From: Sinorhizobium sojae CCBAU 05684
GTDB lineage: Bacteria > Pseudomonadota > Alphaproteobacteria > Rhizobiales > Rhizobiaceae
Reading direction: 5' to 3'
DNA: 64,000 nucleotides
Assembly: GCF_002288525.1 (NCBI RefSeq)
Contig: NZ_CP023067.1
Coordinates: 124,001 to 188,000, forward strand
Shown here: in pieces, positions 32,902-42,277 of the stretch
Position numbering within the stretch: the stretch's first letter is position 1
Layout of the letters: each line of letters begins with the position of its first letter
Notes under the pieces: model-generated
What the model saw: the letters and a program-made list of their open reading frames with translations, nothing else
Told to the model about the DNA's origin: nothing
Databases searched by the model: none
Position numbers and translations under genes: made by a program

Positions 32902-33624
32902 TTATCCGAGTAGGTTTGCGAAGCGGACCGAGTAGATCCGGTCGCGCCCCATCATGTGGGCGACAAGGTGCTGGCGGTCGAATATTCCGTTCATGGCGCG
33001 GTGCCTGAGGTCCAGTGCGCCGGTGGTGACGCCGAAGGCAGGCATGAGCAGCCGTTTGCCGTCCGTCGCAAAACAGGCCCGGCGAACCGATCTCTCCCGG
33101 CGCCGGACGGTGGCCGAGGGATGCAGGTGGCCGGCGATCTCGCCGACGCCGTCCACCCTTGACGGCTCGTGCCGGAAGACGAGCCCCGCATGGCGGAGCT
33201 CGTCCATCGAGGCGCCGGGCAGTCCGTGTGCGCCATCGGGGTCGTGATTGCCATTGATCCAGATCCACTCGCGGCCTTGCGCCATTGAGCAGATCACCTG
33301 GCGAAAGTTCTCCGGCATTGCCGCCGATCCGGTGCGATCATGGAAGTTGTCGCCGAGGCTGATCACGGTCGCTGGATCGTGGCGGGCAATGACCGCCTCG
33401 AGGATACGCAGCGTCGCGATCGTGTCATAGGGCGGCAGCATCATGCCGCGGCGGGCGAAGGCGGAGCCTTTTTCCAGGTGAAGGTCGGAGACGACCAGGG
33501 TTCGGCTCTCGGGCAGATAGAGGCCCCCCAGCGCATCGCAGATGGCGGCGACGCCGTTGATCGTCGTGCGTGCCTGGAAAAAGGCGTTCGCCGGGGCCGA
33601 TGCCGCATGGACGAGCCGATGCAT
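32902..33624 (-). CDS. pdeM: Ligase-associated DNA damage response endonuclease PdeM
   Basis: Metallophosphoesterase of the PdeM type, 240 residues. The full set of metal ligands is visible: VVSDLHLEKG (D-x-H), SLGDNFHD (G-D), INGNHDPDG (G-N-H-D) and AGHLHPSA (G-H-x-H). The ATG at 33624 is 8 bp after the helicase stop and preceded by a purine-rich AGGACAGGA. PdeM genes typically form a unit with a DEXH helicase, an exonuclease and an ATP-dependent DNA ligase; only the helicase is present here. The role in DNA repair is inferred from that family association. Confidence 0.87.
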   Translation of the reverse strand: MHRLVHAASAPANAFFQARTTINGVAAICDALGGLYLPESRTLVVSDLHLEKGSAFARRGMMLPPYDTIATLRILEAVIARHDPATVISLGDNFHDRTGSAAMPENFRQVICSMAQGREWIWINGNHDPDGAHGLPGASMDELRHAGLVFRHEPSRVDGVGEIAGHLHPSATVRRRERSVRRACFATDGKRLLMPAFGVTTGALDLRHRAMNGIFDRQHLVAHMMGRDRIYSVRFANLLG

Positions 33625-33631
33625 TCCTGTC

Positions 33632-36211
33632 CTATTCCTCCTTGAGGCCCATTGCCTCGCTGATAAGCTCATCGGCCGCTTCCGTGAGCAGGAAGTCCTG
33701 CGCTTCTCCATGAACCGATTCCCGCCCGATTTCCAGCATCACCGGCACGGCGAGCGGCGAGATGCGGTCGAGTCGGCGATGGCTGACGTGACCTTTGATC
33801 CGCTTCAGCATGGAGCCGAGCCGGTCGATGTCCAGGAGGCCCGTCGCCGCGTCGTTCCTGGTCGCCTCCAGGAGAATGTGGTCCGGCTCGTGCATCCGCA
33901 ATACGTCGTAAATGAGGTCGGCGGAAACCGTGATCTGCCGGCCGGTCTTCTCCTTGCCCGGGTGGCGTTGATCGATGAGGCCTGCGATGACTGCGCAATT
34001 GCGGAACGTACGCTTCAGAAGGAAGGATTCGTTCAGCCAGGCCTCGAGATCGTCCCCCAGCATGTCCTCGTCGAGGAGTTCCGCGAGCGAAGGCGCCCCG
34101 GTCCGGAAGGCCGCGCCCAAATCGTCGAGCGCCCAGACGGCGAGCGAATAGTCGGTGGCGACGAAGCCGAGCGGCTTCAGCCCGGCGCGATCGAGCCGGC
34201 GGGTGATGAGCATGCCGAGCGTCTGGTGTGCGAGCCGGCCTTCGAAGGCATAGATCACCATGTAATGGCGGCTGCCGCGCGGGAAGGTCTCGACCAGGAG
34301 CTCGTCCTCGCGCGGGAGCATAGAGACGTCCTCTTGCAGCGCCAGCCAGTCGCGCACCTGGTCCGGAAGTGGCCCGCGGCGGATGGGCTCGGCGAGCATT
34401 TTTCGCACCTGCGCCGCGAGATAGGTCGAAAGCGGGAACTTGCCGCCGGCATAGCTCGGCACCTTCGGATCGAAGGAAAAGGCCGGCGAGACGAGGCACT
34501 CGTTCTCGCGGATACCCTCGAAGCGCAGAACCTTGCCGGAGAAGAGAAACGTGTCGCCTGGCGATAGCATTTCAAGGAAATACTCTTCCACCTTGCCGAG
34601 AGACATGCCGCCCCGGCGGAGCGAGCCGCGCGCATTGCGCTTCACCAGACGGACGTTCAGCATCGGCGATTCCACGATCGTCCCGACATTCAGCCGGTAT
34701 TGCTGCGCCACCATCGGGTTCGACACCCGCCAGAGCCCTTCCTTCGTCTTGCGGATGCGGGCGTAACGCTCATAGGTCCTGAGCGCATAGCCGCCGGTGG
34801 CGACGAGATCGACGACCCGTTCGAAGGTTTCCCAGGAGAGGGCGCGGTAGGGCAGGGCGCTGGCGATCTCCGCGTGCAGTTCGACCGCGTCGAAGGGACT
34901 GGCGCAGGCCATGCCGAGCACATGTTGCGCGAGCACGTCGAGCGCACCCCTGCCGATCGGCGGCGTATCCTGCGCGCCGATATAGTTGGCGTCCAGCGCC
35001 GCCTGGCATTCCATCACCTCGAATCGGTTGGCCGGAACGAGGATGGCGCGGCTCGGCTCGTCCATGCGATGATTGGCGCGGCCGATGCGCTGGGCGAGAC
35101 GACTAGCGCCTTTCGGCGCGCCGACATGGACGACCAGATCGACATCACCCCAATCGATGCCGAGATCGAGCGTCGAGGTGGCGACGACGGCGCGCAGACG
35201 GTTCTCGGCCATTGCCGCCTCCACCCTGCGGCGCTGGGCCACATCGAGCGAGCCGTGGTGCAGTGCGATCGGGAGGTTGTCGTCGTTGATGGTCCAGAGC
35301 TCCTGGAACAGCATTTCCGCCTGGCTGCGTGTATTGACGAAGAGCAACGTCGTGCCATGCGCCTTGATCGCTTCGTAAACATCGGCGATCGCGTAGCGGG
35401 CAGAATGCCCGGCCCAAGGCACGTGATTGTCGCTGCGCAGGACGGAAATCTCCGGCTTGGCGCCGCCGGAAACGGTGATCAGTCCGGCATGGTCGTCGCT
35501 GTCGGGAGCTTGCGCCACCAGCCAGCGCTGCAGTTCCATCGGCTCGGCGACCGTTGCCGAAAGCCCGATCGACTGCAGGCGGGGTGCGAGCCGCCGTAGC
35601 CGCGCGATGCCGAGGGAAAGCAGATGCCCTCGCTTCGACGTCACCAGCGAGTGCAATTCATCAAGCACGACATAGCGCAGGTCCTTGAAGAAGCGTTCCG
35701 CCTCCGCATCGGCGAGAAGCAGCGCGAGCTGCTCGGGGGTCGTCAGCAATATGTCGGGCGGGTTCAGCTTCTGCCGCTGGCGCTTGCCCTGCGGCGTGTC
35801 GCCGGTGCGGTTTTCGACCCGGACGGGGAGGTCCATCTCACCGACGGGCTTCATCAGGTTGCGCTCGATGTCCACGGCGAGCGCCTTCAGCGGAGAGATA
35901 TAGAGCGTGTGGATGCCGACAAAGGCCGAGCCCGGCGGCATCCTGCCGCGCCGGGTGAGGTCGACGAGGGAGGGCAGGAAGCCGGCAAGCGTCTTGCCAG
36001 CGCCGGTCGGCGCGATCAGAAGCGTGCTTTCCCCCGCTTCCGCATGGGAGAGCAATTCGAGCTGATGGGTGCGCGGTCGCCAGCCCTTGTCGGCAAACCA
36101 CCGGCGAAAGGGCGCCGGCAACGTCAGAGCGTCACTATCGCGCAATGGGGAATCGATCCTGTCCACGGGGAACAAAGGTAGATCATGTCCGGCAAAAGAG
36201 AAGCCGTTCAA
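33632..36211 (-). CDS. Ligase-associated DNA damage response DEXH-box helicase (Lhr-like)
   Basis: Superfamily 2 helicase of 859 residues. Motifs include Walker A APTGAGKTLAGFLPSL, VLDELHSL (DELH box), GLSATVAEP (motif III), TSTLDLGIDWGDVDLVVHVG and RLAQRIGRANHR (motif VI). A large C-terminal Lhr-like region follows. The length fits the ligase-associated helicase class and not the 1,500-residue Lhr. The start is a TTG with CGGCGGA upstream; a GTG 15 codons in is an alternative. It is probably co-transcribed with pdeM (7-bp gap). The matching ligase and exonuclease genes are not in the window. Confidence 0.9.
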   Translation of the reverse strand: MNGFSFAGHDLPLFPVDRIDSPLRDSDALTLPAPFRRWFADKGWRPRTHQLELLSHAEAGESTLLIAPTGAGKTLAGFLPSLVDLTRRGRMPPGSAFVGIHTLYISPLKALAVDIERNLMKPVGEMDLPVRVENRTGDTPQGKRQRQKLNPPDILLTTPEQLALLLADAEAERFFKDLRYVVLDELHSLVTSKRGHLLSLGIARLRRLAPRLQSIGLSATVAEPMELQRWLVAQAPDSDDHAGLITVSGGAKPEISVLRSDNHVPWAGHSARYAIADVYEAIKAHGTTLLFVNTRSQAEMLFQELWTINDDNLPIALHHGSLDVAQRRRVEAAMAENRLRAVVATSTLDLGIDWGDVDLVVHVGAPKGASRLAQRIGRANHRMDEPSRAILVPANRFEVMECQAALDANYIGAQDTPPIGRGALDVLAQHVLGMACASPFDAVELHAEIASALPYRALSWETFERVVDLVATGGYALRTYERYARIRKTKEGLWRVSNPMVAQQYRLNVGTIVESPMLNVRLVKRNARGSLRRGGMSLGKVEEYFLEMLSPGDTFLFSGKVLRFEGIRENECLVSPAFSFDPKVPSYAGGKFPLSTYLAAQVRKMLAEPIRRGPLPDQVRDWLALQEDVSMLPREDELLVETFPRGSRHYMVIYAFEGRLAHQTLGMLITRRLDRAGLKPLGFVATDYSLAVWALDDLGAAFRTGAPSLAELLDEDMLGDDLEAWLNESFLLKRTFRNCAVIAGLIDQRHPGKEKTGRQITVSADLIYDVLRMHEPDHILLEATRNDAATGLLDIDRLGSMLKRIKGHVSHRRLDRISPLAVPVMLEIGRESVHGEAQDFLLTEAADELISEAMGLKEE

Positions 36212-36260
36212 TCCGCCGATGATCGAGCTGGTGTATTTACCGCGGCTGGCCGCCTATGCT

Positions 36261-36896
36261 TCAGAGCGCGATGTAGCGATCGGCGCGGTGGTTGATGGCC
36301 ACGAAGAGATTGAGGACGATCGCGCCAAGCACCGACCAGGCGACGATCCAGGGCGTTGTGACCGCGAAGGCGACGGCGAGAACGGCCATGTCGATTACGA
36401 GCTGGACCAGCCCGGCACGAATGCCGACGCGCTCCTGCAGATAAATGCCGAGGATGCCGACGCCGCCGAGGCTGGCGCGATGGCGGTAGAGCGCCAGCAA
36501 GCCATATCCGAGCAGAAGGCCGCCGATGAGCGCGGCCCAGCCCGGATGGATCTCGCCGATCTGGAAAAGCCGCGATTGCGCATCCGTGAGAAACGAGGTG
36601 AGTCCGATGGCGATGAAGGTTTTGATGGTGAAAGCGGGGCCCAGCCGCTTCAGCGACAGGTAGAAGAAGGGCAGGTTGACGAGGAAGAAGGCGAGACCGA
36701 AATTCGCGCCGGTTGCGTAATGCAGCAAAAATGCGACGCCGGCGGTGCTGCCGGTCAGAAGGCCGGCGCTTGCCAGAAAATAGAGGCCGAGAGCGGCAAC
36801 GAAGCTGCCGGAAAAGATGCCCTGAGCATCCTCCATCGGCGTATGCCTGGTGGGACGGGTGTTCCAGAGCCCGAAAACGCTGCCGCCTTGCCCCAT
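36261..36896 (-). CDS. YitT family integral membrane protein
   Basis: The 211-residue membrane protein has about five to six hydrophobic helices (GIFSGSFVAALGLYFLASAG; GLAFFLVNLPFFYLSL; AALIGGLLLGYGLLALY; LVIDMAVLAVAFAV). The YitT/DUF161 signature is TGSTAGVAFLLHYATGANFG, and the duplicated half reads LGGVGILGIYLQERVGIRAG. Function in this family is unknown. Start: ATG preceded by AGGGGAT; a TTG two codons earlier is possible. It lies between the helicase and a methyltransferase, all on the minus strand, but the spacing does not suggest one operon. Confidence 0.85.
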   Translation of the reverse strand: MGQGGSVFGLWNTRPTRHTPMEDAQGIFSGSFVAALGLYFLASAGLLTGSTAGVAFLLHYATGANFGLAFFLVNLPFFYLSLKRLGPAFTIKTFIAIGLTSFLTDAQSRLFQIGEIHPGWAALIGGLLLGYGLLALYRHRASLGGVGILGIYLQERVGIRAGLVQLVIDMAVLAVAFAVTTPWIVAWSVLGAIVLNLFVAINHRADRYIAL

Positions 36897-37000
36897 GACC
36901 AATCCCCTGATCGTAATGCCACGACAATGCTGCGCTGCACAAAATTAATCAAGTAAATATGTAAGCAATGCTGACCTATTTTGCATGGCAGCCTTGTGCC

Positions 37001-37939
37001 TCATGCCTCTTTGCGGGCGAGAAACAGGATGCCGGACACCGGCAGGCCGGCATCCATGCGAATGACCGTATGTTCGACCGCCGTCAGCGAAAGTCGGTGT
37101 CCGGCGCAGAGAGACGCGACATAAGGCTCGGCATGCGCGTAACGCATCGACGGGCGGAGCACGAAGCCTTCTTCCGCTGCGGCCTTTTCGACCGAGAAGG
37201 CGAAAAGGCCGTCCGGCCTCAGCAGCCGGTCGATGATGAGGAACACGCTTTCGAGATTGCCGAGATACATCATCACATCCGCGGCGCTGGCGAGGTCGGT
37301 GCGCTCTTGCGCCAGTTCGCCGAACAGCCCGGACGCCTCCGGCAGCAAGGAGAGGTCCGCCTGGCCCAGTCGGTCGTAGATCGCCTTCCCCTCTGCCTTG
37401 GCGAGCATGTTGGCCGAAAGATCGAAGCCCTCGAGGAAGTCCGCGCGATCGCGGACCCGCTCGCCAAAGAGCCCCGTTCCGCAGCCGAGGTCGGTGACGT
37501 GACGGAAGCGTTGTCTGCCGCTCGTGCGATCGATGAGCGCGGCGAGCTTTTCCGGCACGCTGTAGTCGAGCTTCTCGGTCAGGGCCTCATCGAATCGGTC
37601 GGCATAGTCGTCGAAGAGCCGCTCGACATAGGTGCTCGGCGGCTGCTCCGGCGTCTCGGCGGCGCCAAGGAGGGCGAGCTTGAGGCTGGCGCCGAAAATG
37701 TCGTCCGGGTTGAGGCGGAGCGTCTTGCCAAATGCGTCTATGGCCGCCTCTTTTCGGCCCGATTTCTCTTCATAGTCCGCCAGCCGGAACCAGCCGGCCG
37801 CCCAGTTCGGCGCGAGTTCGAGGGCCTGTGCCATGAGTTCGGCCGCGCCCTGCAGTTCGCCGCTTTCGGCGAGCAGCCTTGCGTAGTCGGCACGTCGGTC
37901 GGCGATCAAGTCACCGGAGGAAAGCTGGTTGATGGTCAT
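37001..37939 (-). CDS. TPR-containing SAM-dependent methyltransferase
   Basis: The 312-residue protein has an N-terminal pair of TPR-like helices (about 18-90; DYARLLAESGELQGAAELMA, GWFRLADYEEKSGRKEAAI). A class I methyltransferase domain follows, with the SAM motif TDLGCGTGLFGERV at about residue 150, then FDLSANMLAKAE and DRLLRPDGLFAFSVEK. The start MTINQL was chosen because the 61 upstream in-frame codons look non-coding. The substrate is unknown; TPRs suggest a protein or complex partner. It diverges from the DUF6460 gene, with 143 bp between. Confidence 0.83.
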   Translation of the reverse strand: MTINQLSSGDLIADRRADYARLLAESGELQGAAELMAQALELAPNWAAGWFRLADYEEKSGRKEAAIDAFGKTLRLNPDDIFGASLKLALLGAAETPEQPPSTYVERLFDDYADRFDEALTEKLDYSVPEKLAALIDRTSGRQRFRHVTDLGCGTGLFGERVRDRADFLEGFDLSANMLAKAEGKAIYDRLGQADLSLLPEASGLFGELAQERTDLASAADVMMYLGNLESVFLIIDRLLRPDGLFAFSVEKAAAEEGFVLRPSMRYAHAEPYVASLCAGHRLSLTAVEHTVIRMDAGLPVSGILFLARKEA

Positions 37940-38082
37940 GAGGGTGGCGGGCTCGTTGCGACGGACGCTTCTGGCGCCGGACGCGACAAAACACAAGCGG
38001 AATCTGGAAAGCTGCCTTGCTCGCGGGTTGCGGGCGCGGAAATGGCGGCTTATGTGAGGGAAAACAGGAGAACTCATCGCCC

Positions 38083-38349
38083 ATGTCGGACGGCATAAAC
38101 AGATTCCTGGGTGACTCGCCACTGCGCGTGCTGGTCAAGCTCGTCGTCGTGTCGATCCTGGTCGGCTTCGTCATGACCATCTTCGACTGGTATCCTGTCG
38201 ACATCTATTACGGCATCCGCAGTTTCCTGCTTGACGTCTGGCACAAGGGCTTCGCCGCGCTCGGCCGGGTCGGCGACTACCTGCTCATCGGCGCCGCGGT
38301 CGTCATTCCCGCCTTCCTCATCCTTCGCATCCTGAGCTATCGGCGGTAG
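38083..38349 (+). CDS. Small inner-membrane protein (DUF6460 type)
   Basis: An 88-residue protein with two hydrophobic helices, VLVKLVVVSILVGFVMTIF and YLLIGAAVVIPAFLILRIL, separated by DWYPVDIYYGIRSF. It resembles the rhizobial DUF6460 family, which has no known function. The ATG has AGGAG about 12 bases ahead, rather far. The stop is two bases before the next gene's start, so it is probably co-transcribed with the lipoprotein gene. Confidence 0.75.
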   Translation: MSDGINRFLGDSPLRVLVKLVVVSILVGFVMTIFDWYPVDIYYGIRSFLLDVWHKGFAALGRVGDYLLIGAAVVIPAFLILRILSYRR

Positions 38350-38351
38350 GC

Positions 38352-38855
38352 ATGCAGGATTCGCTTTGCCTTCTCCGCAGACGGTTGATTCTGAGCGCCG
38401 GTGCCGTGATCTCACTCGGCTTCGTAGCCGGCTGCTCGACCTATGATGGGCTTGTCCCCGACGACGGCGCGCGCAGCGACCAGACGGAGCCGACGCTCGG
38501 CTATGTCAATACGCTGCGCCAGGGGAGGGGGCTCTCGGCGCTCGCGCGCGATCCGGCGGCGTCCATTGCGGCGATGCACCAGGCCGTGCGAATGGCTAGA
38601 GCCGGCAAGATGCAGCACAATATAGGCTGGCGCGACGATTTCTACGACCGCATGAAGGGCCAGGGCGTCACGCTGCCCGCGGCCGAAAATATCGCCATGG
38701 GCCAGGAAGACGCCGAGCGCGCCTATCGGGCCTGGGTCACTTCGCCGAGCCATCTGAAAAACATGCTCGGCAACTATCGTGGTCTCGGCGTCGCAATGGC
38801 GCAAAATTCGGCTTCCGGTAATCGTCCCTATTGGGCCATGGTGCTCTGCGGCTGA
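38352..38855 (+). CDS. CAP/SCP domain lipoprotein
   Basis: The 167-residue lipoprotein has an N-terminal basic stretch and hydrophobic segment, then lipobox VAGC, so it should be lipidated at the cysteine in AGCSTYDG. The mature CAP (SCP/PR1-like) domain shows ENIAMGQ, AWVTSPSHLKNMLG (the H-x-x-N-M-L core), GLGVAMAQNS and PYWAMVLCG. Bacterial CAP proteins are secreted or envelope-attached, with poorly known roles. It starts two bases after the DUF6460 stop, indicating translational coupling. Confidence 0.87.
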   Translation: MQDSLCLLRRRLILSAGAVISLGFVAGCSTYDGLVPDDGARSDQTEPTLGYVNTLRQGRGLSALARDPAASIAAMHQAVRMARAGKMQHNIGWRDDFYDRMKGQGVTLPAAENIAMGQEDAERAYRAWVTSPSHLKNMLGNYRGLGVAMAQNSASGNRPYWAMVLCG

Positions 38856-38911
38856 ATTGATTCCCGAACGGACCTTGCGGGAGCGGCTGCAAGGATGGAA
38901 CCAAGACTGCC

Positions 38912-40270
38912 ATGGAAAGCTTGAAGCGCATGGGCGACGCCGGTGGTGCCGGCCCCTTTCACGTCACCAATCGGCTGATCTTTTCGATCGCCCTGCCGAT
39001 GACGCTCGGTTTCCTGACGACGCCGCTGCTCGGTCTTGTCGATACCGCTGTGGTCGGCCGGCTTGGCCGGGCGGAGATGCTCGCCGGACTTGCGGTCGGC
39101 GCAGTCATGTTCGACCTGATCTTCACCACCTTCAATTTCCTGCGCGCCGCCACAACCGGCCTCGTCGCTCAGGCCTATGGTCGAGGCGACCAACGCGAGC
39201 AGCAGGCGGTGTTCTGGCGCTCAATGGCGATCGCGCTTGTTTGCGGGCTCGCAATCGTGCTCCTGTCTCCGCTGCTGCTCACAATCGGTCTGTGGCTGAT
39301 GGCGCCCGGGCCGGAGGTCGCGGCCGTCACCAGCACCTATTTTCTCTATCGCATCCTCTCGGGTCCGGCGGCGCTCGCCAATTACGCGATTCTCGGCTTC
39401 GTTCTCGGCCGCGGCCAAGGGACCCTTGGCCTCTTACTGCAGACGATCATCAACGGCACGAATATCGTGCTGTCGATCCTGCTAGGACTCGTTCTCGGCT
39501 GGGGCGTGGCCGGCGTCGCGATTGCGACAGTGACGGGCGAGGTGGTCGGAGCGATCCTGGGCTTCCTGATCGTCTTTGGCCGCTTCGACCGGCAGGACGC
39601 GCCCGACTGGGCGGCGGTCTTCGCGCGGGACCGCCTGAAAGCACTCTTTGGTCTCAACGGCGACATCATGATCCGCTCTTTCGTGCTTCTCGCCGCCTTT
39701 GCGCTGATGACACGGATCGGTACCGCGCTCGGGCCGGTGATCTTGGCAGCGAATGCAGTGCTGATGAGCATCTTCCTGGTCGCCGGTTACTATCTCGACG
39801 GCCTTGCCAATGCGGTCGAGCAATTGACGGGGCGCTCGATCGGGGCTGCCTACCGGCCGGCTTTTGATCGTGCCCTTCGGATGACCGCCTCCTGGGCGCT
39901 GGGCCTTGCAGCGGTGACGACGCTCGCGTTTCTCGCCTTTGGCAATGCGCTTGTCGATCTGCTGACGACGGTGGCGGAGGTGCGCGCCGTCGCCTACGAA
40001 TACATGCCCTGGGCGGCAACCACGGCGCTGACCGGCGCGCTCGCCTTCCTGATGGACGGCGTCTTCATCGGCGCCACCTGGTCGCGCGACATGCGCAACA
40101 TGATGCTTGCCGCCTTCATCGCCTATTGCGCCTCACTTGCCTTGCTCGTGCCCTTGTTCGGCAATCACGGCCTCTGGGCCGGGCTCAACCTTTTCCTGCT
40201 GATGCGCGGCCTGTTCCTCCTGATATTGGTGCCGCGGCGCGCCGCTCAGACCTTCCGTCCGGCCCAATAG
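38912..40270 (+). CDS. MATE family efflux transporter
   Basis: Sodium- or proton-coupled multidrug/toxin extrusion protein, 452 residues with about twelve transmembrane helices in two similar halves. The first half opens ALPMTLGFLTTPLLGLVDTAVVG (MATE signature), with VGAVMFDLIFTTFNFLRAAT; the second half has the equivalent MTRIGTALGPVILAANAV. It looks like the DinF subgroup. AAGGA lies upstream of the ATG. Its last 25 bases overlap the 3' end of pyrD on the opposite strand. Substrates cannot be predicted. Confidence 0.92.
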   Translation: MESLKRMGDAGGAGPFHVTNRLIFSIALPMTLGFLTTPLLGLVDTAVVGRLGRAEMLAGLAVGAVMFDLIFTTFNFLRAATTGLVAQAYGRGDQREQQAVFWRSMAIALVCGLAIVLLSPLLLTIGLWLMAPGPEVAAVTSTYFLYRILSGPAALANYAILGFVLGRGQGTLGLLLQTIINGTNIVLSILLGLVLGWGVAGVAIATVTGEVVGAILGFLIVFGRFDRQDAPDWAAVFARDRLKALFGLNGDIMIRSFVLLAAFALMTRIGTALGPVILAANAVLMSIFLVAGYYLDGLANAVEQLTGRSIGAAYRPAFDRALRMTASWALGLAAVTTLAFLAFGNALVDLLTTVAEVRAVAYEYMPWAATTALTGALAFLMDGVFIGATWSRDMRNMMLAAFIAYCASLALLVPLFGNHGLWAGLNLFLLMRGLFLLILVPRRAAQTFRPAQ

Positions 40271-41334
40271 TCGACGCGGCTGTCGCGAATGTCGCGGATC
40301 GAGGTGAGCTTCTCTCGGTCGCAGAGCGCGGAAAGGCCGCGGACGATCCGCCCCGGCAGGCCGGGTCCCTCGTAGACCATACAGGAATAGAGTTGGACGA
40401 GATCGGCTCCGGCTCGGATCTTTTCCGCCGCCGTTTCAGCCGAGCCGACACCGCCGACGCCGATGATCGGCATGTTGGGCCCGACGCGTTTGCGCATTCG
40501 CGCAAGCACCGCCGTCGACTTCTCGAAGAGCGGCCTGCCGGAAAGCCCGCCTGTCTCTTTCGCCTGCCGCTGGTCCTTGAGCCCCTCGCGCGAGAGCGTG
40601 GTGTTCGACACGATCAATCCATCGAGATCGTGCGCCAGCACCTCTGCGGCGATGTCTTCCATCCCCTCCTCGGTTAAGTCCGGGGCGATCTTGAGGAAGA
40701 CGGGAGTCCGCTTGCCGGCTTTCCCGGCTTCTTCGTCGCGCGCTGCAAGGACGGCCGAAAGAAGCGCCGCCAGGCTCTCGCGCGCCTGCAGATCGCGCAG
40801 GCCCGGTGTGTTGGGCGAGGAGATGTTGGCGGTGAAATAGCGCGCGACCGGGTAGAAGGTGCGAATGCCCGCAACATAGTCGGCGATGCGATCGGCACTG
40901 TCCTTGTTGGCGCCGATATTGACGCCGACCAGGGCCTGGCTGGAGCAGCCTCGAAGCCGCGCCAGTGCCGCCCCGTGCCCTTCATTGTTGAAGCCGAGCC
41001 TGTTGATCACCGCCTCGTCTTCCACGAGGCGGAACAGCCGAGGCTTGTCGTTGCCCGCCTGCGGACGCGGCGTGACCGTGCCGATCTCGGTAAAACCGAA
41101 TCCGAGATTGAGGATTGCCTCCGGTACCTCGGCATTCTTGTCATAGCCCGCGGCCATGCCGATTGGATTGGCAAAGGTAAGTCCCGCTACGGTTTGCACC
41201 AGCCTTCTATCGACGGGCGCTGCACAGCTCGGGACGAAGCCGCTCTTCAACGCCCGGATCGAGAGGCCATGCGCGGCCTCGGGATCGAGCAGGAACAGAC
41301 CGCGGCGGGCGAGGCTTTCGAAAGGTCTGGTCAT
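40246..41334 (-). CDS. pyrD: Dihydroorotate dehydrogenase (quinone), class 2
   Basis: Membrane-associated FMN enzyme that oxidises dihydroorotate to orotate with quinone in pyrimidine synthesis. The 362-residue protein has an N-terminal helical membrane-association region (LFLLDPEAAHGLSIRALK) and GFGFTEIGTVTPRPQAGN. The catalytic serine lies in NISSPNTPGLRDLQ, with FLKIAPDLTEEG and IIGVGGVGSAETAAEKIRAG further on. The serine base and N-terminal extension mark class 2. Its ATG overlaps the stop of the DUF952 gene (ATGA), so the two are coupled. It converges on the MATE gene. Confidence 0.95.
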   Translation of the reverse strand: MTRPFESLARRGLFLLDPEAAHGLSIRALKSGFVPSCAAPVDRRLVQTVAGLTFANPIGMAAGYDKNAEVPEAILNLGFGFTEIGTVTPRPQAGNDKPRLFRLVEDEAVINRLGFNNEGHGAALARLRGCSSQALVGVNIGANKDSADRIADYVAGIRTFYPVARYFTANISSPNTPGLRDLQARESLAALLSAVLAARDEEAGKAGKRTPVFLKIAPDLTEEGMEDIAAEVLAHDLDGLIVSNTTLSREGLKDQRQAKETGGLSGRPLFEKSTAVLARMRKRVGPNMPIIGVGGVGSAETAAEKIRAGADLVQLYSCMVYEGPGLPGRIVRGLSALCDREKLTSIRDIRDSRVDYWAGRKV

Positions 41335-41678
41335 GCGGCAAGCTCTGGAAGAACGTGTTTGCCGTCATTGCCGAGCGGCAGTGGCTTTTCCCACAGCACC
41401 GCGTCGAGCGTGAGCGGCGCATAGAGATGCGGAAAAAGTGCCCCGCCGCGCGACGGTTCATAGGCCAGCTTGTTCCCGAGCGCGGCCGCGTCCACCGCGA
41501 CGAGGAGGAGGTCCGTTTGTCCTTCGAAATGGCGTGAGGCCGTTTCGGCCACCTGATCGCGGGTCGAGAAATGGATGAAGCCGTCCGCGAGGTCGACAGG
41601 TGCGCCGTCGAATCGTCCCGTGCGCCGCGCCTCCTGCCAAAGCAGTGCCGGAACGATCTTGTATATGGTAGCGTTCAT
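41331..41678 (-). CDS. DUF952 family protein
   Basis: A 115-residue cytosolic protein of the DUF952 family: IYKIVPALLWQEARRTGRF, GAPVDLADGFIHFSTRDQVAE (the conserved D-G-F-I-H-F-S), LLLVAVDAAAL and FPHLYAPLTLDAVLW. Function is unknown; the fold recalls ADP-ribosylation-like proteins, but that is weak. The start MNATIY was preferred to an ATG 25 codons upstream, whose extra residues look non-coding. Its TGA overlaps pyrD's ATG. Confidence 0.88.
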   Translation of the reverse strand: MNATIYKIVPALLWQEARRTGRFDGAPVDLADGFIHFSTRDQVAETASRHFEGQTDLLLVAVDAAALGNKLAYEPSRGGALFPHLYAPLTLDAVLWEKPLPLGNDGKHVLPELAA

Positions 41679-41842
41679 CCTGTCCGCTCGCCCGTCATGA
41701 AAACCGAGCCATGGCCTTGCCGCAAATATTGCAGCATGTCCACCGTGGAACATCAGATCGAGGCGGATTTCTCTACGGCGCCGGCGCCCCGTCGGGCGTG
41801 AGCAGATCGCCGTAGCACAGGAGCATCCATGGAGAGGGTGTC

Positions 41843-42277
41843 ATGAAGCATCCAACCGCAGCATTGGCATTCGGGCTGAGCCTTCTATGGCCGCTGTCGG
41901 CGACCGCCCAGGACCCGTCGCCGGGTCGTTACACAATGCAGAAAGCCGAGACGGGATTTGCCCGGCTCGACACCGAAACCGGTGAGGTTGACCTCTGCCA
42001 GGAGAAGAACGGCGAACTCGTTTGCCGGATGGCGGCCGACGAGCGCGCAGCTTTTGAGCGGGAGCTCGATCTTCTCACAAGGCGCGTCGAAGCCCTGGAA
42101 AAGGCAGTTGGGCGTGGTGTGGCAGCAGTCAAACCGGATCTCCCGACTGACGAAGAGATTGACCGCACAATGAGCATCATGGAAAGAATGATGCGGAAGT
42201 TCATGGAGATCGTGAAGGAGTTCGAACGGGGCGACTCGCCCGCCGAGCAGGGTGGGCAGGTACCCGACAGGACGTGA
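41843..42277 (+). CDS. Small periplasmic protein with coiled coil, unknown function
   Basis: The 144-residue protein is not recognised as a named family. It has a signal peptide (ALAFGLSLLWPLSATAQ). A short domain YTMQKAETGFARLDTETGEVDL then C-Q-E-K-N-G-E-L-V-C resembles proteins with a conserved paired-cysteine turn. After this come a heptad-rich helix (FERELDLLTRRVEALEKAVG) and a methionine-rich helix (MSIMERMMRKFMEIVKEFE). GAGAGGGTG precedes the ATG. It is likely an envelope-associated oligomer; codon use resembles its neighbours. Confidence 0.7.
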   Translation: MKHPTAALAFGLSLLWPLSATAQDPSPGRYTMQKAETGFARLDTETGEVDLCQEKNGELVCRMAADERAAFERELDLLTRRVEALEKAVGRGVAAVKPDLPTDEEIDRTMSIMERMMRKFMEIVKEFERGDSPAEQGGQVPDRT

